The translations under genes and the position numbers were made by a program. The notes below the pieces were generated by a model. The model had not been told where the DNA came from. It searched no databases and worked only from the letters and a program-made list of their open reading frames with translations. From positions 1-52,754 of the forward strand of contig JAAFKB010000015.1 in the NCBI GenBank assembly GCA_013299055.1: a stretch of 52,754 bases of DNA, written 5' to 3'. Shown here one piece after another: positions 17,608 to 26,642 of this stretch. How positions within the stretch are numbered: position 1 is the first letter of the stretch; each line of letters starts with the position of its first letter. The stretch comes from Sphaerotilus sp. (lineage in GTDB: Bacteria; Pseudomonadota; Gammaproteobacteria; Burkholderiales; Burkholderiaceae_C).

Positions 17608-19097
17608 ACCCAACGCAGTCCTGGCACGACCGTGCCGCCGCCCTCACCCTCGACGGCCGCGCTGTCATCAACGGCCAGCGCGTCCCCAGCGCCAGCGGCG
17701 AGACCTTCGCCAAGCACTCGCCCATTGACGGCCGCCACCTCGCTGCCATCGCCCGAGGCCAGACCGCCGACATCGACGCCGCCGTCGCCTCGGCCCGCGC
17801 CGCCTTCGAGGACGGCCGCTGGGCGCACCAGCCGCCCGCCGCCCGCAAGAAGACGCTGCAGCATTTCGCAGAGGCGATCCTGGCCCACCGCGACGAACTC
17901 GCGCTGCTGGAAACGCTCGACATGGGCAAGCCGATCCAGTTCTCGCGCAGCGTCGACGTGCCGGCCGCGGCGCGCACCATCGCGTGGTACGCCGAGGCGA
18001 TCGACAAGGTCTACGACGAGATCGCCCCCACCGGCCGCAACGCGCTGGCGCTCATCACCCGCGAGGCGATGGGCGTGGTCGGCGTGATCGTGCCGTGGAA
18101 CTACCCGATGATCATGGCGGCCTGGAAGCTCGGACCGGCGCTCGCCACGGGCAATTCGGTGGTGATGAAGCCCAGCGAGAAATCCCCGCTGACCGCGCTG
18201 CGGTTGGCCGAAATCGCCGTCGAAGCGGGTCTGCCGCCAGGGGTGTTCAACGTCGTGCCGGGCTACGGCCACGAAGCGGGCGAGGCGCTCGCGCTGCACA
18301 TGGACGTGGACGCGATCGGCTTCACCGGATCGACCCGCACCGGCCGGCGCATGCTCGACTACGCCGGCCGCTCCAACCTCAAGCGCGTCTACAACGAGCT
18401 GGGCGGCAAGTCGGCCTTCCTCGTCTTCCCCGACCACCGCGACCCGGCCAAGGCAGCCCGCACCGTCGCCAGCAGCCTGTTCTTCAACCAGGGCGAGTCG
18501 TGCAACGCACCGTCGCGGGTGCTGGTCCATGCCTCCATCGCCGACGAGTTCGTGGCGAACGTCACCGCGCAGATGCCCGCCTGGCAGCCGGCTGACCCGC
18601 TCGACCCGGCGACCGTGATGGGCGCGCTGGTCGATGAAGGGCAGATGCGCACCGTGCTGGGCTACATCGACGCCGGCCGGGCGGAAGGCGCGGTCTGCCA
18701 TGGCGGTCGGCAAGTGCGCGCCGACACCGGCGGCTTCTACGTCGAGCCGACCGTGTTCGACCGCGCCACCAACACCATGCGCATTGCCCGCGAGGAGATC
18801 TTCGGGCCAGTGCTGTCGGTGATCCGCTTCTCGACCGAGGAGGAGGCGGTACGGCTGGCCAACGACTCGCCCTACGGGTTGCAGGCCAGCGTCTGGAGCC
18901 ACGACCTCGACCGCGCCCACCGCGTGGCACGCAGCTTGCGAGCGGGCACCGTGCATGTAAACCAGTACGACGACGACGACATCACCGTCCCTTTTGGCGG
19001 CTACAAGCAGAGCGGCAACGGCCGGGACAAGTCGCTGCACGCACTGGACAAGTACACCGAACTCAAGACCACCTGGCTGCGGCTCGACACGGCATGA
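17604..19097 (+). CDS. puuC: gamma-glutamyl-gamma-aminobutyraldehyde dehydrogenase
   Basis: A 497-residue NAD(P)-dependent aldehyde dehydrogenase. The catalytic cysteine lies in NQGESCNAPSR, the general-base glutamate in YNELGGKS, and the cofactor motifs VPWNYP and FTGSTRTG are intact. In the puuA/puuD/potFGHI context the aldehyde is most likely gamma-glutamyl-gamma-aminobutyraldehyde or 4-aminobutyraldehyde. The N-terminus WHDRAAALTLDGRAVINGQRV is typical of PuuC. Translation appears coupled to the upstream MNT gene through an ATGA overlap. Confidence 0.92.
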   Translation: MNPTQSWHDRAAALTLDGRAVINGQRVPSASGETFAKHSPIDGRHLAAIARGQTADIDAAVASARAAFEDGRWAHQPPAARKKTLQHFAEAILAHRDELALLETLDMGKPIQFSRSVDVPAAARTIAWYAEAIDKVYDEIAPTGRNALALITREAMGVVGVIVPWNYPMIMAAWKLGPALATGNSVVMKPSEKSPLTALRLAEIAVEAGLPPGVFNVVPGYGHEAGEALALHMDVDAIGFTGSTRTGRRMLDYAGRSNLKRVYNELGGKSAFLVFPDHRDPAKAARTVASSLFFNQGESCNAPSRVLVHASIADEFVANVTAQMPAWQPADPLDPATVMGALVDEGQMRTVLGYIDAGRAEGAVCHGGRQVRADTGGFYVEPTVFDRATNTMRIAREEIFGPVLSVIRFSTEEEAVRLANDSPYGLQASVWSHDLDRAHRVARSLRAGTVHVNQYDDDDITVPFGGYKQSGNGRDKSLHALDKYTELKTTWLRLDTA

Positions 19098-19240
19098 AGA
19101 CCTGACGCAGGCGTGACGAATTGGCGATTCCTCAGGCCATAATCCCGCCGCGCGCCACGTCGTCCAGGCGCCAGCACCACCCGTCACCACGCATCCTCCC
19201 CCGCTGTTTCCTTCGGCTTTTCACCTTTTCTGGAGTGCCC

Positions 19241-20368
19241 ATGAACCTGCTGTCCGCCCGGCCTGCCAAGGCCCTGAATGTCCTGTTCGCCGCCGTCGCG
19301 GTGCTGTGCTCGGCCACCGCGCAGGCGCAAGAGGAGAAGGTGCTCAACGTCTACAACTGGGCGGACTACATCGCCGAAGACACGATCAAGAACTTCGAGA
19401 AGGAAACGGGCATCAAGGTCCGCTACGACAACTTCGACTCGAACGAGGCCCTGCACGCCAAGCTGATCGCCGGCAAGACGGGCTATGACATCGTGGTGCC
19501 CGGCTCGAACTGGGCCAAGCAGCAGATCGACGCCGGCCTGCTGATGAAGCTCGACAAGAGCAAGCTGTCCAACCTGGCCAACCTCGACCCCGCCATCCAG
19601 GCCCAGCTCGCCAAGATGGACCCGGGCAACGAGCACCTGGTGGACTGGATGTGGGGCTACACCACGGTGGGCATCAACGTGGACAAGGTGAAGAAGGCGC
19701 TCGGGGACAAGCCGATGCCCGACAACGCCTGGGATCTCGTGTTCAACCCGGACTACGCCAGCAAGCTCAAGGGCTGCGGCGTGGCGGTGCTGGACACGCC
19801 CTCGGAAATCCTGCCGCTGGCCCTGAACTACCTCGGCAAGGATCCGCACAGCAAGAACGCCGACGACTACAAGGCCGCGGGCGAAATGCTCAAGAAGGTG
19901 CGTCCGTCGGTGACGCGCTTCGTCGGCTCGGGTTCGGACTACATCGACCAGATGGCCAAGGGGCAGCTCTGCGCCGTGGTGGGCTGGTCGGGCGACATCA
20001 TGATCGCCAAGGACAAGTCGACCAAGGCCAAGAAGCCGCAGAACCTGGAAGTGCTGCTGCCCAAGAACGGTGGCCTGCTGTTCTTCGACACGATGGCCAT
20101 CCCCAAGGACGCCAAGCACCCGGACAACGCGCACAAGTTCATCAACTACATACTGAAACCGGAAGTGCATGCATCGCTGACCAACGCGGTGTTCTATGCC
20201 AACCCGAACAAGGCGTCGCTGAAGTTCGTCAAGCAGGAACTGGCCAAGAACCCGGCGGTGTTCCCGGACGAGGCGTCGATGGCCAGGATGATCGCCCCCG
20301 GCACGCCGGACCAGGCCACCCGCAAGCTGATCACCCGCACCTTCACCAACTTCAAGTCCGGGCGGTGA
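19241..20368 (+). CDS. potF: putrescine ABC transporter, periplasmic binding protein
   Basis: A 375-residue extracytoplasmic polyamine-binding protein. A cleavable signal peptide ends at ATAQAQ, followed by VLNVYNWADYIAEDTIKNFEKE, the hallmark N-terminus of PotD/PotF. Further typical parts are SNEALHAKLIAGKTGYDIVVP, DWMWGYTTVGIN and VGWSGDI. The ATG was chosen because a TGGAG ribosome site lies 5 bases before it; the frame open upstream has no comparable start. It heads potFGHI, 143 bases after puuC; that gap may hold an extra promoter but I could not define one. Confidence 0.94.
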   Translation: MNLLSARPAKALNVLFAAVAVLCSATAQAQEEKVLNVYNWADYIAEDTIKNFEKETGIKVRYDNFDSNEALHAKLIAGKTGYDIVVPGSNWAKQQIDAGLLMKLDKSKLSNLANLDPAIQAQLAKMDPGNEHLVDWMWGYTTVGINVDKVKKALGDKPMPDNAWDLVFNPDYASKLKGCGVAVLDTPSEILPLALNYLGKDPHSKNADDYKAAGEMLKKVRPSVTRFVGSGSDYIDQMAKGQLCAVVGWSGDIMIAKDKSTKAKKPQNLEVLLPKNGGLLFFDTMAIPKDAKHPDNAHKFINYILKPEVHASLTNAVFYANPNKASLKFVKQELAKNPAVFPDEASMARMIAPGTPDQATRKLITRTFTNFKSGR

Positions 20369-20372
20369 CACC

Positions 20373-21482
20373 ATGACGAAGGCCAAGGAGGACAGCGCCT
20401 TCCTGCGGATCGACGCCGTGGTGAAGGAGTTCGGGGATTTCCGTGCGGTGGACCAGGTGAGCCTGGACATCGCCAAGGGGGAAATCTTCGCCCTGCTCGG
20501 GTCGTCGGGCTGCGGCAAGAGCACCTTGCTGCGCATGCTCGCCGGCTTCGAGACGCCGACCTCCGGCCGCATCGTGCTCAACGGCAACGACCTCGCGGGC
20601 AAGCCGCCCTACGAGCGCCCGGTGAACATGATGTTCCAGTCCTATGCGCTGTTTCCCCACCTGACGGTGTGGGACAACATCGCCTTCGGGCTGCGCCGCG
20701 ACGGGCTGCCCAAGGACGAGACCACGGCGCGCGTGGAGGAGATGCTGCGCCTGACCCAGCTCGGCAAGCTCGCCCAGCGCAAGCCACACCAGCTCTCCGG
20801 CGGCCAGCAGCAGCGTGTCGCCCTGGCGCGTTCGCTGGCCAAGCGCCCGCAGTTGCTGCTGCTGGACGAGCCACTCGGCGCGCTCGACAAGAAGCTGCGC
20901 GAGGCCACGCAGATCGAGCTGGTCAACATCATCGAGACGGTCGGCGTGACCTGCGTGATGGTGACGCACGACCAGGAAGAGGCGATGACGATGGCCTCGC
21001 GCATCGCGGTGATGAGCGAGGGGCGTTTCCTGCAGGTCGGCAGCCCGTCGGACATCTACGAAACACCGACCACCCGCTTCGTCGCCGACTTCATCGGCAA
21101 CGTCAACCTCGCCGAGGGCAGCATCACCGTGGACGAGGCCGACCACGTGCATGTGCAGTGCCTCGACTACACCCACTACATCGGCCACGGCATCACCGGC
21201 TACCTGGGCCAGTCGGTCACGGTGGCGGTGCGGCCCGAGAAGATCCACCTGAGCAAGGAGCGCCCGGACAACACCCCCGGCGACATGAACCGCGTCGCGG
21301 GCACGGTCAAGGAGATGTCCTACTTCGGCGACACGACGCTCTACCACCTCGAACTCGCCAGCGGTGCACGCCTGAAGGTCAGCGTCGAGAACGATTCGCG
21401 TGACCGGCAGGGGGCGCTCACCTGGGGTGACCGGGTCTGGGCACACTGGCTGCCGTCGTCCCAGGTCGTGCTGACGCAATGA
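20373..21482 (+). CDS. potG: putrescine ABC transporter, ATPase
   Basis: A 369-residue cytoplasmic ATPase that energises polyamine import. Walker [10 protein letters not shown], the Q-loop FQSYALFPH, the signature LSGGQQQR, Walker B LLLLDEP and the switch histidine in MVTHDQEEA are all intact. A C-terminal TOBE-like domain (about 285-365, [11 protein letters not shown] ... [11 protein letters not shown]) is typical of PotA/PotG. It begins 4 bases after the potF stop. Confidence 0.95.
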   Translation: MTKAKEDSAFLRIDAVVKEFGDFRAVDQVSLDIAKGEIFALLGSSGCGKSTLLRMLAGFETPTSGRIVLNGNDLAGKPPYERPVNMMFQSYALFPHLTVWDNIAFGLRRDGLPKDETTARVEEMLRLTQLGKLAQRKPHQLSGGQQQRVALARSLAKRPQLLLLDEPLGALDKKLREATQIELVNIIETVGVTCVMVTHDQEEAMTMASRIAVMSEGRFLQVGSPSDIYETPTTRFVADFIGNVNLAEGSITVDEADHVHVQCLDYTHYIGHGITGYLGQSVTVAVRPEKIHLSKERPDNTPGDMNRVAGTVKEMSYFGDTTLYHLELASGARLKVSVENDSRDRQGALTWGDRVWAHWLPSSQVVLTQ

Positions 21483-21492
21483 GGCCCTGAGC

Positions 21493-22437
21493 ATGTCGTC
21501 CACCGCTGCCCCGACCCGCCTGGAACGCCTGCGCCGCCTGTTCAGCGGCCGCAGCCTCGTCATCGGCACGCCCTTCGTCTGGCTGCTGGTGTTCTTCCTG
21601 CTGCCCTTCCTGATCGTGCTGCGCATCAGCTTCGCCGAGATGGACGGGGCCAAGGTGAGCGACCTGTTCACGTTCGCGGACAACGAGCTGTTCATGAAGC
21701 TCAAGCTCCAGAACTACCTCACCATCTTCCAGGACGACCTCTACCTGGCCACCTACGCGCAGTCGCTGCTGTACGCGGGCATCACGACGCTGGTGTGCCT
21801 GTTCATCGGCTACCCGTTCGCGTATTTCATGGCCCGCTCGCCCGCGACCGTGCAGCCGCTGCTGCTGATGGGCGTGATGCTGCCGTTCTGGACCAGCTTC
21901 CTGCTGCGTGTGTACGCATGGAAAGGGCTGCTGGACGCCGAGACGGGCTGGGTCGGCACATCCCTGAACGCCATCGGCGCCGACCAGCTCCTGCTGCCAC
22001 TCGGGCTGATCACGGCCGAAGGGCAGTACATGTACACCCCGTTCTCGCTGATCCTGGGCATGGTCTACACCTACCTGCCCTTCATGGTGCTGCCGCTGTA
22101 CGGCACCTTGTCGAAGCTGGACCTGCGCCTGCTCGAAGCGGCGCAAGACCTGGGCGCGACCCCGTGGCAGGCGTTCTGGCGCATCACCGTGCCGCTGTCC
22201 AAGGGCGGGATCATTGCCGGTGCCATGCTGGTGTTCATCCCCTGCATCGGCGAATACGTCATCCCGGAGCTGCTGGGCGGGCCGGAGACGCTGATGATCG
22301 GCCGCGTGCTGTGGGACGAGTTCTTCAGCAACAACGACTGGCCAATGGCGTCGAGCGTGGCCGTCACGATGGTGCTGCTGATCATCGTGCCGCTGGCGAT
22401 CTTCAACCGCAACCAGAACCAGGAGGCGCGCAAGTGA
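21493..22437 (+). CDS. potH: putrescine ABC transporter, permease
   Basis: A 314-residue inner-membrane permease with about six transmembrane segments. The EAA loop that contacts the ATPase reads LEAAQDLGATPWQAFWRITVPLSK minus its ends (core EAAQDLGATPWQAF). WTSFLLRVYAWKGLL and YTYLPFMVLPLYG are typical of PotH/PotB. It lies 10 bases after potG, and its stop overlaps the potI start (GTGA). Confidence 0.94.
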   Translation: MSSTAAPTRLERLRRLFSGRSLVIGTPFVWLLVFFLLPFLIVLRISFAEMDGAKVSDLFTFADNELFMKLKLQNYLTIFQDDLYLATYAQSLLYAGITTLVCLFIGYPFAYFMARSPATVQPLLLMGVMLPFWTSFLLRVYAWKGLLDAETGWVGTSLNAIGADQLLLPLGLITAEGQYMYTPFSLILGMVYTYLPFMVLPLYGTLSKLDLRLLEAAQDLGATPWQAFWRITVPLSKGGIIAGAMLVFIPCIGEYVIPELLGGPETLMIGRVLWDEFFSNNDWPMASSVAVTMVLLIIVPLAIFNRNQNQEARK

Positions 22438-23276
22438 TCACCACCGCTGCCGGCCGCTGGACGAGCCGGATCTGGCTCACGCTGGGCTTCGTCTTCCTCT
22501 ACTTGCCCATCATCGCGCTGGTGGTCTACAGCTTCACCGACTCGCCAGTGCCGAACGTCTGGGCCGGCTTCTCGCTGCGCTGGTACGAAAAGCTGATCGG
22601 CGACGAGGACATCCGCAACGGGTTGTTCCTGTCGCTGCAGATCGCCACCGCCACCGCCACCGGTGCCGTCATCCTGGGCACGCTGGCGGCGTTCACGCTG
22701 GAGCGTTACCCGCGGTTCCGGGGCCGCACGCTGTTTTCCGGCATGGTGAACGCGCCGCTGGTGATGCCCGAGGTGATCGTCGGGCTGTCGCTGCTGCTGC
22801 TGCTGGTGTCGATGCAGCGGCTGTTCGGCGTGCCCGAGCGTGGCCTCGTGACGATCTGGCTCGGCCACATGCTGGTGGGCATGGCGTATGCCACCGTCGT
22901 GATCGCCGCCCGGCTGCGCGACCTGAACCCGCAGTTCGAGGAAGCGGCACAAGACCTGGGTGCCCGGCCGCTGCAGGTGTTCTTCCTGGTCACGCTGCCG
23001 ATGGTCGCGCAGTCGATGCTGGCGGCGTGGCTGCTGACGTTCACGCTGTCGCTGGACGACGTGGTGATGTCGGCGTTCCTGTCGGGACCGGGGTCGACGA
23101 CGTTGCCGCTGGTGATCTTCTCGCGGGCACGGCTGGGGCTGGATCCGACCGTCAACGCGCTGGCCACCGTCGTCATCGTCGTCGTGGCGGTGTTCGTGGT
23201 GGTGTCGAGCTACATGATCGCGCTGCGCGAGCGGCGGCGACAGCAGGAGCAGCAAGCTGCGCTGAAGGGTGGCTGA
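22434..23276 (+). CDS. potI: putrescine ABC transporter, permease
   Basis: A 280-residue second permease of the importer, with about six transmembrane segments and the ATPase-contact loop EEAAQDLGARPLQVF. The start is a GTG overlapping the potH stop, supported by a strong AGGAGG site 7 bases upstream; the frame stays open far upstream inside potH, but that part is not protein-like. FTDSPVPNVWAGFSLRWYEKL is characteristic of PotI/PotC. The stop overlaps the following transporter gene by 8 bases. Confidence 0.94.
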   Translation: MITTAAGRWTSRIWLTLGFVFLYLPIIALVVYSFTDSPVPNVWAGFSLRWYEKLIGDEDIRNGLFLSLQIATATATGAVILGTLAAFTLERYPRFRGRTLFSGMVNAPLVMPEVIVGLSLLLLLVSMQRLFGVPERGLVTIWLGHMLVGMAYATVVIAARLRDLNPQFEEAAQDLGARPLQVFFLVTLPMVAQSMLAAWLLTFTLSLDDVVMSAFLSGPGSTTLPLVIFSRARLGLDPTVNALATVVIVVVAVFVVVSSYMIALRERRRQQEQQAALKGG

Positions 23277-24213
23277 GCGGGTGCCTGCCGCCGCGCCCTC
23301 GCTGCCCTGGGCTTACACCTGTCTGGCCGCCAGCATGGCCCTGGTGGGCAGCTATGTGGGGCTGTCCAAGCTGCTGGTGGCCGTGTTTCCGGTGTTCCTG
23401 CTGGCGTGGCTGCGGTTCGGGATTGCGGCGGTGGCGATGGCGGGCTGGGTCCGCCGGCCAGACGATGAGGCGCCGCTGGGCCGCCACCACCGCGTGCTGC
23501 TGTTCCTGGAAAGCTTCCTCGGCAACTTCCTGTTCTCGGTGTGCATGCTCTACGGGGTGGCCATGAGCACCGCCCTGGCCGCCGGGGTGATCATGGCGGC
23601 GCTGCCGGGGGCGGTCGCGCTGCTGTCGCGGGTGTTTCTGGGCGAGCGGATCAGCGGGCGCATCCTGGCGGGCATCGGGTGTGCCGTGGCCGGCATCGCG
23701 CTGGTGTCCTGGAGCAAGCAGTCCCCGCCCGGTCTGCCCACGCCGTCCGAAGCCGACACCAGCCGGCTGCTGCTGGGCAACGTGCTGCTGGTGGGCGCGG
23801 TGCTGTGCGAGGCCAGCTACGTGGTCATCGGCAAGCAGCTCTCCGGCAGCCTCGGCCCGCGCCGCATCAGCGCCCTGGTCAATCTCTGGGGACTGGCCCT
23901 GGTGACACCACTGGGGCTGTGGCAAGCCCTGTCGTTCGACTTCGGCCGCGTCACCCTGCCGACGTGGAGCCTGCTGCTGTTCTATGCCCTGGCGGCCAGC
24001 GTGGTCACGGTCTGGCTGTGGATGACCGGTCTGCGCCATGTCCCCGCCGCCCGTGCGGGGGTGTTCACGGTGATGCTGCCCGTGGCGGCGGCGGCGGTGG
24101 GGGTGGGGTTGCTGGGCGAGCCGTTCAGTGCCGCGCAGGCAGGGGCGTTCGGGCTGGCGATGCTGGGGGTGCTGCTGGCCACGTGGCCGGAGCGGGCCAC
24201 ACCGCCACCCTGA
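23269..24213 (+). CDS. EamA/DMT family transporter
   Basis: A 314-residue membrane protein with about ten hydrophobic segments and the duplicated EamA pattern (first half ending VFLGERISGRILAGIGCAVAG minus edges, second half ending LLGEPFSAAQAGAFGLAMLG). Such carriers export amino acids or other metabolites; substrate unknown. A GTG start overlaps the potI stop by 8 bases; a second GTG at 23281 is possible. Being last in the polyamine unit, it may handle a product of the pathway, but this is guesswork. It ends 10 bases from the convergent asparaginase gene. Confidence 0.85.
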   Translation: MAERVPAAAPSLPWAYTCLAASMALVGSYVGLSKLLVAVFPVFLLAWLRFGIAAVAMAGWVRRPDDEAPLGRHHRVLLFLESFLGNFLFSVCMLYGVAMSTALAAGVIMAALPGAVALLSRVFLGERISGRILAGIGCAVAGIALVSWSKQSPPGLPTPSEADTSRLLLGNVLLVGAVLCEASYVVIGKQLSGSLGPRRISALVNLWGLALVTPLGLWQALSFDFGRVTLPTWSLLLFYALAASVVTVWLWMTGLRHVPAARAGVFTVMLPVAAAAVGVGLLGEPFSAAQAGAFGLAMLGVLLATWPERATPPP

Positions 24214-24223
24214 TCCCCCGCCG

Positions 24224-25210
24224 TCACCCCCGCCGCGCCAGCAGCCGCAACAAGATCTCGATGCGGGCCTGCACGGCCGACAAGGCGCCGGCATCGGGCA
24301 CCAGATCATGGCCCGTGGGCACGATGCAGCCCGCGCCGCCCCGCAAGGCCCGCACCACGGCCACCCCCTCGGACTGTGCCCGCAGCAGCGCCGCCTGCAG
24401 ATCCTGGTGGACCGTGCCGTTGCCGGTGGCCGCCACGACCAGACCCTGCACGCCCGCCTCCATCAGCAGGTCGACCATCCGGCCATCGGCTCCCGCGTGG
24501 CTGACCACGATCTGCACCTCCGGCCAGATGTCGGCGGCCAGCACCTGCAGGCCCAGCGCGGTGCCCGTGGGCCAGTCCCGCAGCTGGCGCAGGCGGCCTT
24601 CCTCGATGTGCGCCAGCGGCCCGGCGTCACCGGCGTCGAAGGCGTCCAGCCGGTAGGGATGGACCTTGCGCACTTCCGTCCCCCACCACACCTTGCCCGC
24701 CAGCACCGCCACCACCCCGCGCGCGCCGGGCAGCCCCGCCACCGTCACCGCATCCGCCAGATTCTGCGGACCGTCGGGCTGGGCGGCGCTGGACGGACGC
24801 ATCGCGGCCGTGAGCACCACCGGCTTGACCGGAGCCAGCACGCGCTGCAGCAGGTAGCCAGTCTCCTCCAGGGTGTCGGTGCCGTGCGTGACGACCAGTC
24901 CGTCGACCTCCGGCCGCTCCAGATGGTGCTGCACCCGCTCGGCCAGCCGGCGCCAGACAGCATGCCCCATGTCCTTGCTGTCGATCTGCGCGACCTGCTC
25001 GGACTCGATCACCCAGCCTTCGCTGCTGCGCCGCTGCAGTGCGGGCACGGCGGCCAGCAGCTGCGAGACCGCCACCTGGCCGGCGGTGTAGCCCACGTTG
25101 TCGTCGGCGCTGCTGGCCGTGCCCGCCAGGGTGCCGCCAGTGCCGAGCACGACGATGTGCCGGGGTGCAGAGCGGGAAATCGACGCAAGGTTCGTCTCAA
25201 GGCTTGTCAT
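24224..25210 (-). CDS. L-asparaginase
   Basis: A 328-residue class I/II-type asparaginase (asparagine to aspartate plus ammonia). The two active-site blocks are present: VVLGTGGTLAGTA near the N-terminus with the nucleophilic threonine, and VVTHGTDTLEETGYLL with the second threonine and aspartate. No signal peptide is visible before the first block, so a cytoplasmic form is likely. No clear ribosome site precedes the chosen ATG; longer in-frame options run back across the lexA promoter and are unlikely. It is divergent from lexA, and an SOS-box-like sequence lies only 11-26 bases upstream of its start. Confidence 0.92.
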   Translation of the reverse strand: MTSLETNLASISRSAPRHIVVLGTGGTLAGTASSADDNVGYTAGQVAVSQLLAAVPALQRRSSEGWVIESEQVAQIDSKDMGHAVWRRLAERVQHHLERPEVDGLVVTHGTDTLEETGYLLQRVLAPVKPVVLTAAMRPSSAAQPDGPQNLADAVTVAGLPGARGVVAVLAGKVWWGTEVRKVHPYRLDAFDAGDAGPLAHIEEGRLRQLRDWPTGTALGLQVLAADIWPEVQIVVSHAGADGRMVDLLMEAGVQGLVVAATGNGTVHQDLQAALLRAQSEGVAVVRALRGGAGCIVPTGHDLVPDAGALSAVQARIEILLRLLARRG

Positions 25211-25220
25211 TTGGCAATGG

Positions 25221-25255
25221 CTGGATAAAAATACAGGTACTGGATGTTTCCTCAG
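25221..25255. promoter_or_regulatory. two tandem LexA (SOS) boxes
   Basis: CTGGATAAAAATACAG (25221-25236) matches the proteobacterial LexA operator CTGT(AT-rich)ACAG, with the full CTG/CAG ends and AT-rich core. A second, weaker CTG-N10-CAG, CTGGATGTTTCCTCAG, follows at 25240-25255; the two are offset by 19 bases. Paired boxes before lexA are known in E. coli, so autoregulation is expected. The sites also lie just upstream of the divergent asparaginase start. Confidence 0.82.
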
Positions 25256-25315
25256 ACCGGCAGCGCAAAATGCCAGACCAACGCCAGACCACCACCACCA
25301 CCTAGCGAGGAACCC

Positions 25316-26011
25316 GTGGACGACAGCCCCAAGCTCACCAGCCGACAGCAGCAGATCCTGGAGCTGATCCAGCGCGCCATCGAGCGCACCGGCTCTCCGC
25401 CGACCCGAGCCGAGATCGCCGCCGAGCTGGGCTACCGCTCCCCGAACGCAGCCGAAGAACACCTCAAGGCGCTGGCCCGCAAGGGCGTGATCGACCTGGT
25501 CAGCGGCACCTCGCGTGGCATCCGCGTCAAGTCTGACACATTGCGCCGCCTCAACGCCTCGCGTTTGCGGACTGGCGAAGAGTCCGGCGTCGACGCCATT
25601 CCCGCCGCTGCCTTCCTTGCCCTGCAGCTGCCCTTGGTGGGTCGGGTCGCCGCTGGCAGCCCCATCCTGGCGCAGGAGCACATCGAGCGGACATTCACGG
25701 TCGAACCTCACCTGTTCGCCCGCAAGCCCGACTACCTGCTCAAGGTGCGCGGCATGAGCATGCGCGACGCGGGCATCCTCGACGGCGACCTGCTGGCGGT
25801 GCAGCGCGCCAGCGACGCCAAGGACGGCCAGATCGTCGTCGCGCGGCTGGGCGACGAGGTGACGGTCAAGCGCCTGAGACGCACCGCCGCCGGCATCGAG
25901 CTGCTCCCGGAAAACCCCGATTTCTCCACCATCCACGTCCCCACCGGCAGCACCGACTTCAGTCTGGAAGGGCTGGCCGTCGGTCTCATCCGCAACACGC
26001 TGCTGGGCTGA
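25316..26011 (+). CDS. lexA: LexA repressor
   Basis: SOS-response repressor of 231 residues. The N-terminal winged helix ([15 protein letters not shown] ... [20 protein letters not shown]) binds operators. The autocleavage site Ala-Gly is in RVAAGSPI; the catalytic serine is in [10 protein letters not shown] and the lysine in EVTVKRL. The start is taken as GTG (VDDSPKLTS) because GCGAGGA lies 5-6 bases before it and this gives the family-typical N-terminus; an upstream ATG at 25244 would add 24 residues and overlap the second SOS box. Confidence 0.96.
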   Translation: MDDSPKLTSRQQQILELIQRAIERTGSPPTRAEIAAELGYRSPNAAEEHLKALARKGVIDLVSGTSRGIRVKSDTLRRLNASRLRTGEESGVDAIPAAAFLALQLPLVGRVAAGSPILAQEHIERTFTVEPHLFARKPDYLLKVRGMSMRDAGILDGDLLAVQRASDAKDGQIVVARLGDEVTVKRLRRTAAGIELLPENPDFSTIHVPTGSTDFSLEGLAVGLIRNTLLG

Positions 26012-26083
26012 CGCCCCTGCCCGAGTCCCCACTCGGCAACCCCCACGCCAACCCGTCCGGGCCCGCCCGCCCGGAGGCCCCGT

Positions 26084-26101
26084 CACGCGTGTCAACGCGT
26101 G
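26084..26101. repeat. short inverted repeat between lexA and the hypothetical gene
   Basis: CACGCG (26084-26089) and CGCGTG (26096-26101) flank the six bases TGTCAA, giving a possible six-pair hairpin 73 bases after the lexA stop. There is no T-run, so it is not a classical terminator. It may be a weak attenuator or chance symmetry in GC-rich sequence. Confidence 0.35.
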
Positions 26102-26172
26102 GTCAAGTCGTTCCCTTGTCGGTCGATAGTTCTGGCCATGCGCCAGCTCCGCCGACCTCCCGGAGGTCCACC

Positions 26173-26577
26173 ATGCATCCACTGTTCGCCCAGTTCCTCC
26201 AGCGACGTGCAGCGCGCCACGAGTCGATCCCTGGACACGTCCTGCGCACGAGTCTGGGGCCGTCCCGCGAGATGTCGATCCGTCGGCCAGGTGCTGCCAG
26301 CCGGCCGGGCAGCGGCATGGTGCTGCTCATGAGCCAGCCGCCACGCCCGCTGCAGGCTCCTGCCGTGCCCGATGCGCTCGACATCGTGCTCGACGAGCTG
26401 CACGCCCTCTCGCCCATCGCCACGGCAGACACTGCCCCACCGGCACAGACCACACGGGGCGCCGAACCGGAAGGTGTCCACCTGCGCATCGACCCGCAGG
26501 ACCACCAGCGCGTGCGCATCAGCGGCAGCATGCGCGAGGTCTGCGCGGCGCTGGACGCCCTGATCGCCGTGCAGTGA
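26173..26577 (+). CDS. hypothetical protein downstream of lexA
   Basis: Not recognised. 134 residues, no signal peptide or membrane segment. The N-terminal part is basic (FLQRRAARHE), the middle is proline-rich, and the C-terminal third (VHLRIDPQDHQRVRISGSMREVCAALDALIAVQ minus its ends) could form two strands and a helix. The start at MHPLFAQFL follows CGGAGGTCCACC, which gives an AGG ribosome site; an upstream ATG-like extension to 26089 is less likely. It is followed at once by a bidirectional terminator shared with phaB, which supports it as a real transcribed gene. Confidence 0.6.
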   Translation: MHPLFAQFLQRRAARHESIPGHVLRTSLGPSREMSIRRPGAASRPGSGMVLLMSQPPRPLQAPAVPDALDIVLDELHALSPIATADTAPPAQTTRGAEPEGVHLRIDPQDHQRVRISGSMREVCAALDALIAVQ

Positions 26578-26584
26578 CGCCATG

Positions 26585-26610
26585 AAAAAAACCGGGCAAG
26601 CCCGGTTTTC
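26585..26610. terminator. bidirectional terminator between the hypothetical gene and phaB
   Basis: AAAACCGGGC (26588-26597), two loop bases and GCCCGGTTTT (26600-26609) form a perfect 10-pair palindrome with A-run and T-run ends, so it works on both strands. It closes the lexA-side transcript and the phaCAB transcript, which converge here. Confidence 0.88.
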
Positions 26611-26642
26611 GTGGAGCACAGCGGCCAAGGTCGCGGCCGGGT

